NCBI GenBank assembly: GCA_965279205.1
Contig: OZ257144.1
Span: forward strand, 2,480,001-2,544,000
Reading direction: 5' to 3'
DNA length: 64,000 nt
DNA from: UBA7672 sp965279205
Lineage (GTDB): Bacteria; Pseudomonadota; Alphaproteobacteria; Caulobacterales; Hyphomonadaceae
The position numbers and the translations under genes were made by a program. The first letter of the stretch is position 1. Every line of letters starts with the position of its first letter. This document shows positions 25,543 through 34,133 of this stretch, piece by piece. Under the pieces are notes generated by a model that did no database searches, had not been told where the DNA came from, and saw nothing but the letters and a program-made list of their open reading frames with translations.

Positions 25543-25965
25543 TCAACCCACTATTTCATCGAGACGGAAGAAGAAATTGATTTCGCGCTCGGCCGAGGCG
25601 TCGCTGTCCGAACCATGGACCGAGTTCTCGCCGATCGATTGCGCGTAGAGTTTGCGGACGGTGCCATCAGCGGCCTTGGCCGGGTCGGTGGCGCCCATGA
25701 CATCGCGGTGCTTGAGAACTGCGTTCTCGCCTTCAAGGACCTGCAGGACGACCGGACCGGACGTCATGAAGTCGACCAGTTCGCCGAAAAAGCCGCGAGC
25801 CTTGTGCTCGGCGTAGAAGCCTTCGGCCTGGGCGCGCGTGAGACGAACGCGCTTCTGCGCGACGATGCGCAGGCCGTTCTTCTCGAACACGGCGTTCACG
25901 GCGCCAGTGAGGTTACGCTTGGTGGCGTCCGGCTTGATGATCGAAAACGTGCGTTGGACGGCCAT
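25543..25965 (-). CDS. ndk: Nucleoside diphosphate kinase
   Basis: NDK, 140 residues, balances nucleoside triphosphate pools by a phospho-His intermediate. The N-terminal QRTFSIIKPDATKRN motif, the RGFFGELVDFMTSGP segment and the catalytic His117 in GENSVHGSDS are present, and the C-terminus EREINFFF is standard. ATG 25965 gives the conserved start; the frame is open to 26046 with unrelated residues. It ends only a few bases before the GNAT coding region. Confidence 0.97.
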   Translation of the reverse strand: MAVQRTFSIIKPDATKRNLTGAVNAVFEKNGLRIVAQKRVRLTRAQAEGFYAEHKARGFFGELVDFMTSGPVVLQVLEGENAVLKHRDVMGATDPAKAADGTVRKLYAQSIGENSVHGSDSDASAEREINFFFRLDEIVG

Positions 25966-26110
25966 GAAGTGTTCCTGGGGAAGCGTCTGAAGGGCTCTGA
26001 ATCGGGTTGGGACGGCCCCTATAGCCTTGTGAGTGGGCCCCGCCAACAGGGCTACGGCATTTCCTTGGCCGGCGAGGCGGCGGTAGGGTTACCGGGAAGC
26101 AGGAGAGCGC

Positions 26111-26953
26111 ATGACTGGGCAGAACGATCAGCAGATCGCGGACTGGAATGGCGTGGTCGGCGAGCAATGGGCGGCCGAACAGGAGAGAACGGACGAGCTG
26201 ATACGCCCTTTCGGTGAGGCTGGGCTCCAGGCGGCGGATGTGCGGACCGGAGAGCGGGTGATCGATGTCGGCTGCGGGTGCGGCGACACGTCTCTGGCGT
26301 TGGCGTCGCTGGTGGGGACTTCGGGCGCGGTTCTGGGCGTCGATGTTTCTGCGCCGATGCTGGCGGTTGCCAGGCGGCGGGCAAGCAGCATCAGCCAGCT
26401 GCGGTTCGAGGAAGCAGATGCATCGCGGGCTGCGCTGCCCGGCAGCCAGGACCTGCTCTATTCGCGCTTTGGCGTGATGTTCTTCGACGATCCAGTCGGA
26501 GCGTTTGCCCATATGCGGAAAGCCTTGAATCCAAACGGGCGGCTGTCTTTCGTCTGCTGGCAGGCGCCTCGAGACAATCCCTGGGCCAGCGTGCCGGTGC
26601 AGGCTGCGCGCAGGGCGCTGAGCCTGGCGCCCGCGCCAGCTGATCCCCACGCGCCGGGGCCGTTTGCGTTTGCCGACGCCGCCCGGGTGAAAGGCATCCT
26701 GTCGGATGCCGGCTTCAGGTCCGTGGTCGCAGAAGGGTTCGAGGCGCCGGTGAAAGTCGGATCGACACCCCGGTCAGCCGCCGAGGCCTCGGCACGCATG
26801 GGACCGATGGGGCGGATCGCGCGGGAGGCCGGGCCAGAGAAGCTGCCGCTCATCCTCGAGGCGGTAGAGGCCGCCCTGAAGCCGCTGGCTGCCGCTGACG
26901 GCCAGGTGGCGCTGCCGGGCCAGGTGTGGGTGGTCACGGCAAAGGCCAGCTGA
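26111..26953 (+). CDS. Class I SAM-dependent methyltransferase
   Basis: This 280-residue protein has the Rossmann methyltransferase core. Motif I is VIDVGCGCGDTSLALA (about 55-70), with the acidic residue VLGVDVS at the end of strand 2 and a motif II-like RFGVMFFDDP. The N-terminal region (DWNGVVGEQWAAEQE) is typical of UbiE/methyltransferase-11-like small-molecule enzymes. The substrate cannot be named. It is a single gene, divergent from ndk with 145 bp between starts. Confidence 0.9.
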   Translation: MTGQNDQQIADWNGVVGEQWAAEQERTDELIRPFGEAGLQAADVRTGERVIDVGCGCGDTSLALASLVGTSGAVLGVDVSAPMLAVARRRASSISQLRFEEADASRAALPGSQDLLYSRFGVMFFDDPVGAFAHMRKALNPNGRLSFVCWQAPRDNPWASVPVQAARRALSLAPAPADPHAPGPFAFADAARVKGILSDAGFRSVVAEGFEAPVKVGSTPRSAAEASARMGPMGRIAREAGPEKLPLILEAVEAALKPLAAADGQVALPGQVWVVTAKAS

Positions 26954-27161
26954 AGACCAAACAAGGCGCGGGTTAACGTTTCCGACGGCCGCTGTAACGA
27001 CCGTTGCCAAAAAGTCACCGGAAATTAAGGTTTCTGGGATACTAAGATATTGTGATGGTGCGCCTTTATCGGGGCTCACTGGCTAACTATCTGTTCGCAA
27101 TCAGAAGACCGGGACACCAAACGATCCCGGCCACAGAAACAGAAGAGAACGAGCCCTCCCC

Positions 27162-27293
27162 ATGCTCGCAAAACGCATAATCGTTGCGGCTTTTGCCGTA
27201 CTCGCCGTCGCGCTTATTCCCATGGCCTTTTCGGGCCCGAGCGACCTGTTCGTCGATTCACCCGTCGAACCGATCCAGATCTCGGCGAACTAA
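27162..27293 (+). CDS. Small exported or membrane peptide, 43 residues
   Basis: This short frame begins at ATG 27162 and ends at TAA. Residues 3-5 (AKR) are basic, and 6-23 form a hydrophobic segment (IIVAAFAVLAVALIPMAF), then an acidic/polar tail (SPSDLF region onward, ending ISAN). It looks like a signal peptide or single transmembrane segment with a 20-residue exposed tail. AGAAGAG lies about 12 bases upstream. I do not recognise it. It sits in an otherwise non-coding 440-bp stretch between a methyltransferase and a converging esterase, after a less GC-rich possible promoter region. Confidence 0.55.
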   Translation: MLAKRIIVAAFAVLAVALIPMAFSGPSDLFVDSPVEPIQISAN

Positions 27294-27395
27294 AACTTCG
27301 TCACTCCGGACAAGTCTCCGAACCAGCCGATTGGCGGGAACGCATACGTGCGGCCGCTATGCTCAGCGGGTTGCGGGGGCTTTGCCGTTAGCGGG

Positions 27396-28337
27396 CTATT
27401 TCAGATGCTGCTCGAACCAGGCGACCATCGCGTTCATGGCGGTGGTGGCGTAGGCGTCCGTCTTGGCTGGATCGCCCTTGACGTAGAAGTCGTGGTCCGC
27501 GCCCGGGAACTGGGTGAGCTTGTTTTCCACCCCTGCCTTGTCGAGCGCGGCCTTCATGGTTTCCGACTGCGAGGGCGGGACGCCCTTGTCCGCATCGCCC
27601 GTCATGATCAGGGTCGGCGGATCGCGCGCATCGACAAAGTGGATCGGCGAGACGGACGCGCGGAGGCTGTTGTCGAAATCGATGGTGCCGGATTTGGCGC
27701 GGTCGCCGAGGAGCACATCGAGATCGGTAGGTGGGAAATAGGCAACGACGGCGCGAACGCGATTGCCTGAACGCTCCAGCGGATTTTTTGCCGTCGGATC
27801 GCCGTCATCGGCCATAAGGCCGGCGACCAGCGAGAGGTGCCCGCCGGCGCTCGCGCCCCACACGCCGATGCGCGCGGGATCGGCGCCGTAGTCGGCAGCG
27901 TGCAGCTTGATGTGACGCATGCCCAGACGGATGTCGGCAGCGGCGTCGACAACCGTGAAGCGTGGCGCGGATGAGTGATAGAGCGCAACGACGGTGAAGC
28001 CCTTGTCGATGAGCCACTGATAGCGCGCCTGACGCTCCTCCGGCAGGCCCCAGGACGAACGCCATCCCGCGGAGACCATGTTCACCACCAGCGCGCCATT
28101 CGGCTTCAGCGGCTTGAACACGTCGTAGGTCAGCGCCATGCCGTCACGGTGGCCGTAGATGACATCGCGGACGTAGGTGGCCGTCTTCAGTTCTGCTGCC
28201 GTGGGCAGGCCGAGGGCCTTGCGGGGATAACCGCTGAGAGGCGCGCCGGGATCGGCGACGGGCTGTGGCGTCTGGGCGAGAGATGGCGCGGCGAGCAGTA
28301 GTACAGCGGCGGCAAGGACGAACGTTCTCAGGGTCAT
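27396..28337 (-). CDS. Exported alpha/beta hydrolase (esterase/lipase type)
   Basis: This 313-residue protein has a signal peptide (1-21, cleaved after SLA). The nucleophile elbow is GASAGG with Ser163. Asp in TGDADKGVPPSQS and His in GADHDFY complete the triad. The DVIYGHRDGMALTYDVFKP start and YFPPTDLD segment place it near BD-FAE/esterase-like hydrolases that act on acyl esters. Periplasmic location is inferred. It is monocistronic, converging with the 43-residue peptide gene. Confidence 0.88.
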   Translation of the reverse strand: MTLRTFVLAAAVLLLAAPSLAQTPQPVADPGAPLSGYPRKALGLPTAAELKTATYVRDVIYGHRDGMALTYDVFKPLKPNGALVVNMVSAGWRSSWGLPEERQARYQWLIDKGFTVVALYHSSAPRFTVVDAAADIRLGMRHIKLHAADYGADPARIGVWGASAGGHLSLVAGLMADDGDPTAKNPLERSGNRVRAVVAYFPPTDLDVLLGDRAKSGTIDFDNSLRASVSPIHFVDARDPPTLIMTGDADKGVPPSQSETMKAALDKAGVENKLTQFPGADHDFYVKGDPAKTDAYATTAMNAMVAWFEQHLK

Positions 28338-28466
28338 GCCGGTCCTCCATGCGCGAAACAGCGATCAGGCCGACCGCCCTGGCTTGTTGACCGCGGGGAG
28401 CCAGCCTGACGCGAACCCGTTCTTCACCATGCAGCGGGAGGACAAGGATCGCGATGAAAAACTACT

Positions 28467-28754
28467 CTAGCCCGCGCACTTGTTGAGAGTCGTCATGCCG
28501 TTGCTGAGCGAACCATCGGGCTTTCGTATGAATGTGGTGATCCCGCCGGACGGGTTCGTGATTATCACGTTCTCGCCGTCAAGCTTGTAGGAACCATCCC
28601 GGCCTTCCGAGGTTACGACGCCCGCCTTCAGGACAATCTTCATGTCGGCCGACGTGCAGTAGGTTCCGTCGACTCCGCCGCCGCTGCCGGCGCCATCGCA
28701 GCCACCAAGCATCACTGCGCCTACCGCCGCAAGCATCCATCGACTGTAAGTCAT
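28467..28754 (-). CDS. Small lipoprotein of unknown function
   Basis: This 95-residue protein begins at ATG 28754 (MTYSRWMLAAVGAVMLGGC), a lipobox ending at Cys19. The mature domain is short, with a Gly/Ser linker, a Cys in TYCTSADMK, repeated beta-strand-like segments (GRDGSYKLDGENVIITNPSGG in part) and a C-terminal Cys in LNKCAG. The two Cys could pair. I do not recognise the family. An upstream start at 28787 would disrupt the signal peptide. Confidence 0.6.
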   Translation of the reverse strand: MTYSRWMLAAVGAVMLGGCDGAGSGGGVDGTYCTSADMKIVLKAGVVTSEGRDGSYKLDGENVIITNPSGGITTFIRKPDGSLSNGMTTLNKCAG

Positions 28755-28897
28755 CTCGCGGTCCCTCCCGATCCATGTACCGATCATAGGCGAAACCTGC
28801 GAAGGCGCCAGCGTTCAATCGATGGCTTTGCTGCGTCGGGGGCCCGGGGGGGCGATACTATTCGCTCGTATCGATCGTAGACGCTTCCATCTCAGCT

Positions 28898-30067
28898 CTA
28901 CGCCGTCTCCTCGAACAGCTCCCGCCCGATCAGCCAGCGTCTGATCTCCGACGTGCCCGCGCCGATCTCGTAGAGCTTGGCGTCGCGCAGGAGGCGGCCG
29001 GTTGGGTATTCGTTGATGTAGCCGTTGCCGCCGAGGATCTGGATGGCGTCGAGCGCCAGCTGCGTCGCCGTCTCGGCGGCGAAGAGGATGGCGCCGGCGG
29101 CGTCCTTGCGCGCGGTGCGGCCGGCGTCGCAGGCCTTGGCGACGGCGTAGACATAGGCCTTGGCGGCATTCATCTTCACATACATGTCGGCGAGCTTGCC
29201 CTGGATGAGCTGGAACTCGCCGATGGATTTGCCGAACTGCTTGCGGTCGCGGACATAGGGCAGCACGACATCGAGGCAGGCCTGCGCGATGCCGGTGGAG
29301 CCGGCGGCAAGCACCGAGCGCTCGTAATCGAGACCAGACATCAGCACCTCGACGCCGCCGTTGAGCGGACCGATGACGTTCTCTTCGGGTACTTCGCAAT
29401 CGACGAAGACCAGCTCTCCGGTTTCTGAGCCGCGCATGCCAAGCTTGTCGAGCTTCTGCGCCACCGAGAAACCCTTGAAGCCCTTCTCGATGATGAAGGC
29501 GGAGATGCCGCGCGAATTCTTGTCCGGCGCGGTCTTCGCGTAGACGATCAGCGTGTCAGCGCTGGGTCCGTTGGTGATCCACATCTTCGAGCCATTGAGG
29601 ACGTAGCGGTCGCCCTTCTTCTCGGCCTTCAGCTTCATCGAAACGACGTCCGAGCCGGCGCCGGTTTCCGACATGGCGAGCGAGCCGAGGTGTTCGCCGG
29701 TGATCAGCTTGGTGAGGTATTTCTTTTTCTGCGCTTCGGTGCCCCAGCGGCGCATCTGGTTGACGCAGAGGTTGGAGTGCGCGCCGTAGGACAGGCCGAC
29801 CGACGCCGAAGCGCGGCTGATCTCTTCCATCGCCACGACGTGCTCGAGATAACCGAGCCCTGCCCCGCCCCATTCTTCCTCGACGGTGATGCCGAGAAGA
29901 CCGAGCTCGCCCATCCTAGGCCAGAGGTCGCGCGGGAATTCATCGGTGCGATCAATCTCAGCCGCGCGGGGAGCGATCTCGGCTTGTGCAAAGCCGGCGA
30001 CCTGGTCGCGGATCATGTCCGCGGTTTCGCCAAGGTCGAAGTCGAGGGAGCGTGAATTTGAAATCAT
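28898..30067 (-). CDS. ivd: Isovaleryl-CoA dehydrogenase
   Basis: This 389-residue acyl-CoA dehydrogenase oxidises isovaleryl-CoA in leucine breakdown, passing electrons from FAD to ETF. The FAD/substrate motifs AMSETGAGSDVVSMK and MWITNGP are intact. Catalytic Glu is at 249 in GLDYERSVLA, the helix G position special to isovaleryl-CoA dehydrogenases. The usual Glu site of other family members, before GTSEI, reads GAGTSEI, as expected for this subfamily. No methylcrotonyl-CoA carboxylase genes are adjacent, though those normally accompany it. ATG 30067 or 30079 may be the start. Confidence 0.93.
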   Translation of the reverse strand: MISNSRSLDFDLGETADMIRDQVAGFAQAEIAPRAAEIDRTDEFPRDLWPRMGELGLLGITVEEEWGGAGLGYLEHVVAMEEISRASASVGLSYGAHSNLCVNQMRRWGTEAQKKKYLTKLITGEHLGSLAMSETGAGSDVVSMKLKAEKKGDRYVLNGSKMWITNGPSADTLIVYAKTAPDKNSRGISAFIIEKGFKGFSVAQKLDKLGMRGSETGELVFVDCEVPEENVIGPLNGGVEVLMSGLDYERSVLAAGSTGIAQACLDVVLPYVRDRKQFGKSIGEFQLIQGKLADMYVKMNAAKAYVYAVAKACDAGRTARKDAAGAILFAAETATQLALDAIQILGGNGYINEYPTGRLLRDAKLYEIGAGTSEIRRWLIGRELFEETA

Positions 30068-30118
30068 GGGCGGCAACATAACCGCCCGATACCGGAACGC
30101 CAGTTGCCGTTTGGGCAG

Positions 30119-31396
30119 CTAGTGGATTTCGTCGTCCGACTTGCGGGTCCAGAAGATGAAATAGAGGCTCATCAGCAGCATCATGCCGAACACGGCGAGA
30201 ACCGTTCCGGCGGCGCGCGGGATATTGCTGTCGGGCTGGTCCGTTTCCTTGACGGTGTCGACCAGGCCGACGCCGAAACCGACGATCGACAGGATCAGCA
30301 CGAAGATCCAGGGGGCGAGTTCCGTCCAGCGTCCGGAGATCGGTCCGATTCGCTTGGAGCGGCCATTGACGACTTTTGCCTTGCGTTCGGCTTCGGCGAA
30401 GATCTCGGCCGGGTCACGGCCCGGATCGAAGACTTCGGTGTCGTCGATGACCGGACGCGGGCGCGTTGCGGACACACGCTCGGCGGGCTTGTCAAAATCG
30501 GGCAGGCCTTCGAGCACCTGCGGCTGGGCCGGGCGCTGCGGCGCGGAAGCAACCGGTTTGGATTCGGCCGCCTGCTGGTCGGAAATGGTTTTCTCGGTGC
30601 GCTCGATGATGCGGGCGACACGCTCGGCCACAACACGGCGGGCCTGCTCGATATCGTCGGCTGTGCGCGGCGGAGCGGGACGCTGAGTTTCCGGAGGCAC
30701 GGGCTGGGCGCCCGGCGGAAGGGCGACTTCAGCCGGAGGCGTGATGGCTTCGTTGGTGCGCTCGGCAAGGCGGCGCACGGCTTCGGCGATGTCGCCGGAG
30801 AGCGGACGCGAAGGTTGATCATCATCCTCGGCCTGGCGAGGGCGCGGCTGGCCAACAGGATCGGAGGCTTTCGAGGGTTGCTCGCCAGCGCCCAGATCCA
30901 GTTCGGGCGTGACAAGCGGCGTCGGCGCGGACGGGCGGCCGTCCGGGTGCTCCAGGAAAAGCGCTTTCTCGGCAGCGCGGCGGCGGACCAGGGCATCGAC
31001 GATCATCACCCGGCCATGGATGCGAGCCTTGCGCCAGGGATCGAAAGCTGCTGCGGCGCTGAGGAAGTCGCCGACATTAAGGTTACGCAGGACGTCGGAA
31101 TCCCGGAACTGGCCGGGCGAGATGTTGAACGCCAGCGAGACCAGCGCATCGAACTGGTTCTGGTTAAGAGGCGCGTAGACCATGGACGCGATCGCGTCCT
31201 CGACCGGCTTGAGGTCGTAGGTCAGCAGGTCCTCGGCATCCTTCGGGCTAATGGTGAGGCCTTCACGCGCGGTGCGCACGTGGCCATAGCCAATAGTCCA
31301 GCGTCCATCCGGAAGCCGCGTCGCGGTTTCGCGGAAGCCTTCGAAGCTCTTGATGAGATCAAGACCCCCAGCAGATGTACGCAGTCGTCCAGCCAT
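30119..31396 (-). CDS. Lysozyme-domain (GH24-like) protein with C-terminal membrane segments
   Basis: This 425-residue protein starts with a phage-type lysozyme domain (about 1-155). The triad-like residues are Glu19 (SFEGF), Asp30 (LPDGRW) and Thr34 (TIGYGH). The middle (about 160-345) is a long Pro/Ala/Glu-rich disordered region. Two transmembrane helices lie near the end (APWIFVLILSIVGFGVGLV, then VLAVFGMMLLMSLYFIFW) before a charged tail. There is no N-terminal signal peptide or SAR anchor, so the lysozyme domain's route to peptidoglycan is unclear. ATG 31396 starts the domain properly. It lies between mgtE and ivd on one strand, not in a prophage. Confidence 0.82.
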   Translation of the reverse strand: MAGRLRTSAGGLDLIKSFEGFRETATRLPDGRWTIGYGHVRTAREGLTISPKDAEDLLTYDLKPVEDAIASMVYAPLNQNQFDALVSLAFNISPGQFRDSDVLRNLNVGDFLSAAAAFDPWRKARIHGRVMIVDALVRRRAAEKALFLEHPDGRPSAPTPLVTPELDLGAGEQPSKASDPVGQPRPRQAEDDDQPSRPLSGDIAEAVRRLAERTNEAITPPAEVALPPGAQPVPPETQRPAPPRTADDIEQARRVVAERVARIIERTEKTISDQQAAESKPVASAPQRPAQPQVLEGLPDFDKPAERVSATRPRPVIDDTEVFDPGRDPAEIFAEAERKAKVVNGRSKRIGPISGRWTELAPWIFVLILSIVGFGVGLVDTVKETDQPDSNIPRAAGTVLAVFGMMLLMSLYFIFWTRKSDDEIH

Positions 31397-31478
31397 CGTC
31401 CTGACCTGACACATCCCCCAACTATTTCGCCTGTCCGGTGCAAACCGTCGGCCAGTCTCGTCGGAGGCGAACGCCAAG

Positions 31479-32894
31479 TCAGAGAAGCATCAGGCTTGCC
31501 AGCCCGAGGAAGACGAAAAAACTCGCCATATCAATGGATGTCAGCACAAAGACTGAGGATGAAACCGCTGGGTCCGCGCCAACCCGCTTCAGGGTTAGCG
31601 GCGCAAGGATGCCGATCAGCCCAGCCCAGGTGAAGGTTACCATCATCGACAGGCCGACAATCAGGCTGATGGTCGGGTTCTGGAACCAGATGAGTACGAC
31701 CAGAGCGGCGCTCCACGCGATGATCACACCGTTGATCATGGCGGTGATCGCCTCGCGGCGGATGGCGCGGATAACCAGCGGCCCCTCCAGGTCGCGCTCG
31801 GCGATGGCGCGGACGGACACGGCCAGGGCCTGAGACCCGGCATTGCCGCTGAGGCCGGCAACAACCGGCATCAGGAATGCCAGGGTCACGAACTTGTCGA
31901 GCACGCCACTGAACAGTGACACGACCGTAGCAGCGACGAATGCCGTGATCAGGTTGACCGCCAGCCAGGGCACGCGAGCGCGCACGGCGGACACGATGCT
32001 CTGGTTGACGCCGGCCTCGCTCACGCCGGCCATCGCGAGCATGTCTTCCTCGGCCTCGTCCTGCATGACGTCGACGATGTCGTCGATGGTGATCATGCCG
32101 GTCAGGCGCCCTGCGGCGTCCACGACGGGCACTGAAGCGAGGTTGTACTGGCGGAATACGAAGGCGACTTCTTCCTGGTCTGTCTCCGGGCGAACATGAA
32201 CCGGGGTCTCCTTCATGATCTCCTGCAGAGGCGTCTCGCGCGCCGACCGCAGCAGTTTGGAGACCGGCACACTGCCCTGCAGGCGAAAGGCCGGATCGAC
32301 CAGATAGATCTCGAAGAACGTCTCAGGCAGGTCGTCCATCGGAACATGGCGCATGTGATCGATCGCCTGTCCCACCGTCCAGAACACCGGCGCGGCGACA
32401 AAGTCGCGCTGCATCAAGCGGCCGGCGGATTCCTCGTCGAACGACAGCGAGCTTTCGATCGCTGCGCGATCGGTCGCCGAGACCTTCGCCAAAATGCGGG
32501 CGCGACGATCTTCCTCGAGATCGTTCAGAAGGAAGGACGCGTCGTCGGAATCGAGATGGCCGATCATCGCCGTGACGGCTTCGTCGGTCAGCTCGTGCAG
32601 CGCCTCGAGGCGCATGTTGTCCGAGAGTTCGGCAACCGCTTCGGCCGGCAGGCTCTTGCCGAGCAGGTGGATGGCCTTGCGAAAGGTCTCAGGCTGCAGA
32701 TGCTCGAGAAGATCGGCTGCGTCGGCGGGGTGCAGCTCCTTGATGGTTCGCCACAGGAACGGCTTGTCGCCGTCGCCGATGGCGCCGATGAACTGAGCTG
32801 TGAAGCTGGCCGAGATCACGCCCGGCGCTTCAACAGCCTCGGAGACCTCGTGTTCGGGGAAAACCGGTTTATCGGAATCGGAGGGAGCATTCAT
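31479..32894 (-). CDS. mgtE: Magnesium transporter MgtE
   Basis: MgtE, 471 residues, is a Mg2+ channel/transporter. The N-terminal superhelical domain includes ELHPADAADLLEHL. A pair of CBS domains occupies about 140-265 (MQRDFVAAPVFWTV, LTGMITIDDIVDVM). Five transmembrane helices follow, with the pore region around VAGLSGNAGSQALAVSVRA and the acidic plug residue region near the fifth helix. ATG 32894 is chosen over 32921. Mg2+ binding between CBS and N domains gates the family's pore. It sits between tRNA-Leu and the lysozyme-domain gene. Confidence 0.95.
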   Translation of the reverse strand: MNAPSDSDKPVFPEHEVSEAVEAPGVISASFTAQFIGAIGDGDKPFLWRTIKELHPADAADLLEHLQPETFRKAIHLLGKSLPAEAVAELSDNMRLEALHELTDEAVTAMIGHLDSDDASFLLNDLEEDRRARILAKVSATDRAAIESSLSFDEESAGRLMQRDFVAAPVFWTVGQAIDHMRHVPMDDLPETFFEIYLVDPAFRLQGSVPVSKLLRSARETPLQEIMKETPVHVRPETDQEEVAFVFRQYNLASVPVVDAAGRLTGMITIDDIVDVMQDEAEEDMLAMAGVSEAGVNQSIVSAVRARVPWLAVNLITAFVAATVVSLFSGVLDKFVTLAFLMPVVAGLSGNAGSQALAVSVRAIAERDLEGPLVIRAIRREAITAMINGVIIAWSAALVVLIWFQNPTISLIVGLSMMVTFTWAGLIGILAPLTLKRVGADPAVSSSVFVLTSIDMASFFVFLGLASLMLL

Positions 32895-32967
32895 GGCGAC
32901 CTCCCATCCCTGGCGAGTCACTAGCGAGCGACTGGCATTTCCTGCGGCTGTTGATCCCTTTGCCTGC

Positions 32968-33052
32968 TGGTGCGGTCGAGAAGACTCGAACTTCCACGCC
33001 TTGCGGCGCTACCACCTCAAGGTAGTGCGTCTACCAATTCCGCCACGACCGC
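32968..33052 (-). tRNA. tRNA-Leu (anticodon GAG)
   Basis: The reverse strand folds into a class II tRNA. The acceptor stem is GCGGTCG paired with CGACCGC, followed by an encoded ACCA end. The D-arm contains AATTGGTAGACGC. The anticodon arm is CTACC, loop TTGAGGT, GGTAG, giving anticodon GAG. A long variable arm (GCGCCGCAAGGCG) and a T-arm with GTTCGAGTC are present. It reads CUC/CUU leucine codons. It lies 73 bp upstream of mgtE. Confidence 0.95.
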
Positions 33053-33139
33053 ACGCCGAGGCAAGGGCGCCGTATATGCCGGGATTTGCAGCTTGTGAAG
33101 GGCGGATTGCCTGCGGCCTATTTGGCCCAAAAACAGGGC

Positions 33140-33394
33140 CTATTGCTCGGTCGCGAAGTAGTCTTCGACCTGCGCTGCGCGGGTGATGTTGACCGAGATC
33201 CGGTCGCCCTCGATCACCAGCTCGCCCCGGGCTATGGGGTGATTGTTGGCCAGAATCCACACCTCGTCGTCTTCCTGGGTGTCGAGCTGGATCACGGCGC
33301 CCCGGCCCATGCGCAGCAGCTGCTGCATGGGCATAAGGGACCGGCCGAGAAGGACGGTGATCTCGACTCCGACTTGATCCAGTTGTGAGTGCAA
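33140..33394 (-). CDS. fliN: FliN/SpoA-domain flagellar motor switch protein
   Basis: This 84-residue protein is a single SpoA domain. Diagnostic parts are VGVEITVLLGRSLMPMQQLLRMG, the IQLDTQEDDEVWILANNHPIARGELV core with its invariant Gly-Glu-Leu-Val, and a final DRISVNIT strand. FliN forms the lower C-ring with FliM. It is just the core without the long N-terminal part of enteric FliN. No other flagellar gene is nearby; it is divergent from lipB. I infer FliN from domain and length. A secretion-system SpoA protein is the alternative, though no such genes are adjacent. Confidence 0.85.
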   Translation of the reverse strand: MHSQLDQVGVEITVLLGRSLMPMQQLLRMGRGAVIQLDTQEDDEVWILANNHPIARGELVIEGDRISVNITRAAQVEDYFATEQ

Positions 33395-33461
33395 CGAGGC
33401 GCTCCGATATACGGCGGTAGAGGGGTTTACGATTCCCCTGATTGCATTGCGGACGGGTTAA

Positions 33462-34133
33462 TTGCCGACAGGCTGGGCCATTTCAGAGGGTTTGACGGGG
33501 TATCCGGAGGCCGTAGCGGCCATGGAAGCCCGGGCTGCGGCCATTGCCGAGGGCCGGGCCGACGAACTTGTCTGGCTGGTGGAACACCCTGCCCTCTACA
33601 CGCGCGGTGCCAGCGCCAAGGAAACGGACCTGCTCGACCCCAGCCGATTCCCGGTTTTCGACACCCAGCGCGGCGGCCAGTTCACCTATCACGGCCCCGG
33701 ACAGCGGGTGGCGTACGTGATGCTGGATCTGACGAAGCGTGGCCGGGACGTGAAGCAGTTCGTCTGCTCGCTGGAGCAGTGGGTCATCGACACCCTGGCC
33801 GAGTTCAACGTGAAGGGCGAACGCCGCAAGGGGCGCGTCGGCGTCTGGGTCGATCGCACACGGCCGGGGGGATCACTGAAGGAAGACAAGATCGCGGCGA
33901 TCGGCGTGAGGCTGAAGCGGTGGGTGAGCTATCACGGCATCAGCCTGAACGTTGAGCCAGACCTCGACCATTTCGGGGGCATCACGCCATGCGGCGTCAG
34001 CGATCCGGGTCTCGGCGTCACCAGCCTGTTCGACCTTGGCCAAATTGTCCCGATGCACGAGGTGGACGTGGCGCTGAAGCGCGCGTTCGTGAAGAATTTT
34101 GGAGAGGTTGAGCGCGCGCTCCCGCCCGTCTAG
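33462..34133 (+). CDS. lipB: Octanoyltransferase (lipoyl(octanoyl) transferase)
   Basis: LipB, 223 residues, moves octanoate from acyl-carrier protein to lipoyl domains such as pyruvate dehydrogenase E2. The family motifs RGGQFTYHGPGQ, the catalytic Cys177 in GITPCGVSD and Lys143 in KEDKIAAIGVR are intact. The start TTG 33462 is an unusual codon, chosen because it immediately precedes the family N-terminus; an ATG at 33522 would truncate the fold. Its stop overlaps that of the converging MBL-fold gene by 4 bp. Confidence 0.95.
   Translation: MPTGWAISEGLTGYPEAVAAMEARAAAIAEGRADELVWLVEHPALYTRGASAKETDLLDPSRFPVFDTQRGGQFTYHGPGQRVAYVMLDLTKRGRDVKQFVCSLEQWVIDTLAEFNVKGERRKGRVGVWVDRTRPGGSLKEDKIAAIGVRLKRWVSYHGISLNVEPDLDHFGGITPCGVSDPGLGVTSLFDLGQIVPMHEVDVALKRAFVKNFGEVERALPPV

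Noticed and set aside
28815..29399. 194-residue reverse frame near the ivd 3' end
   Set aside because: It is Arg/Ala-rich, in a shifted frame of ivd on the same strand, and has no family match.
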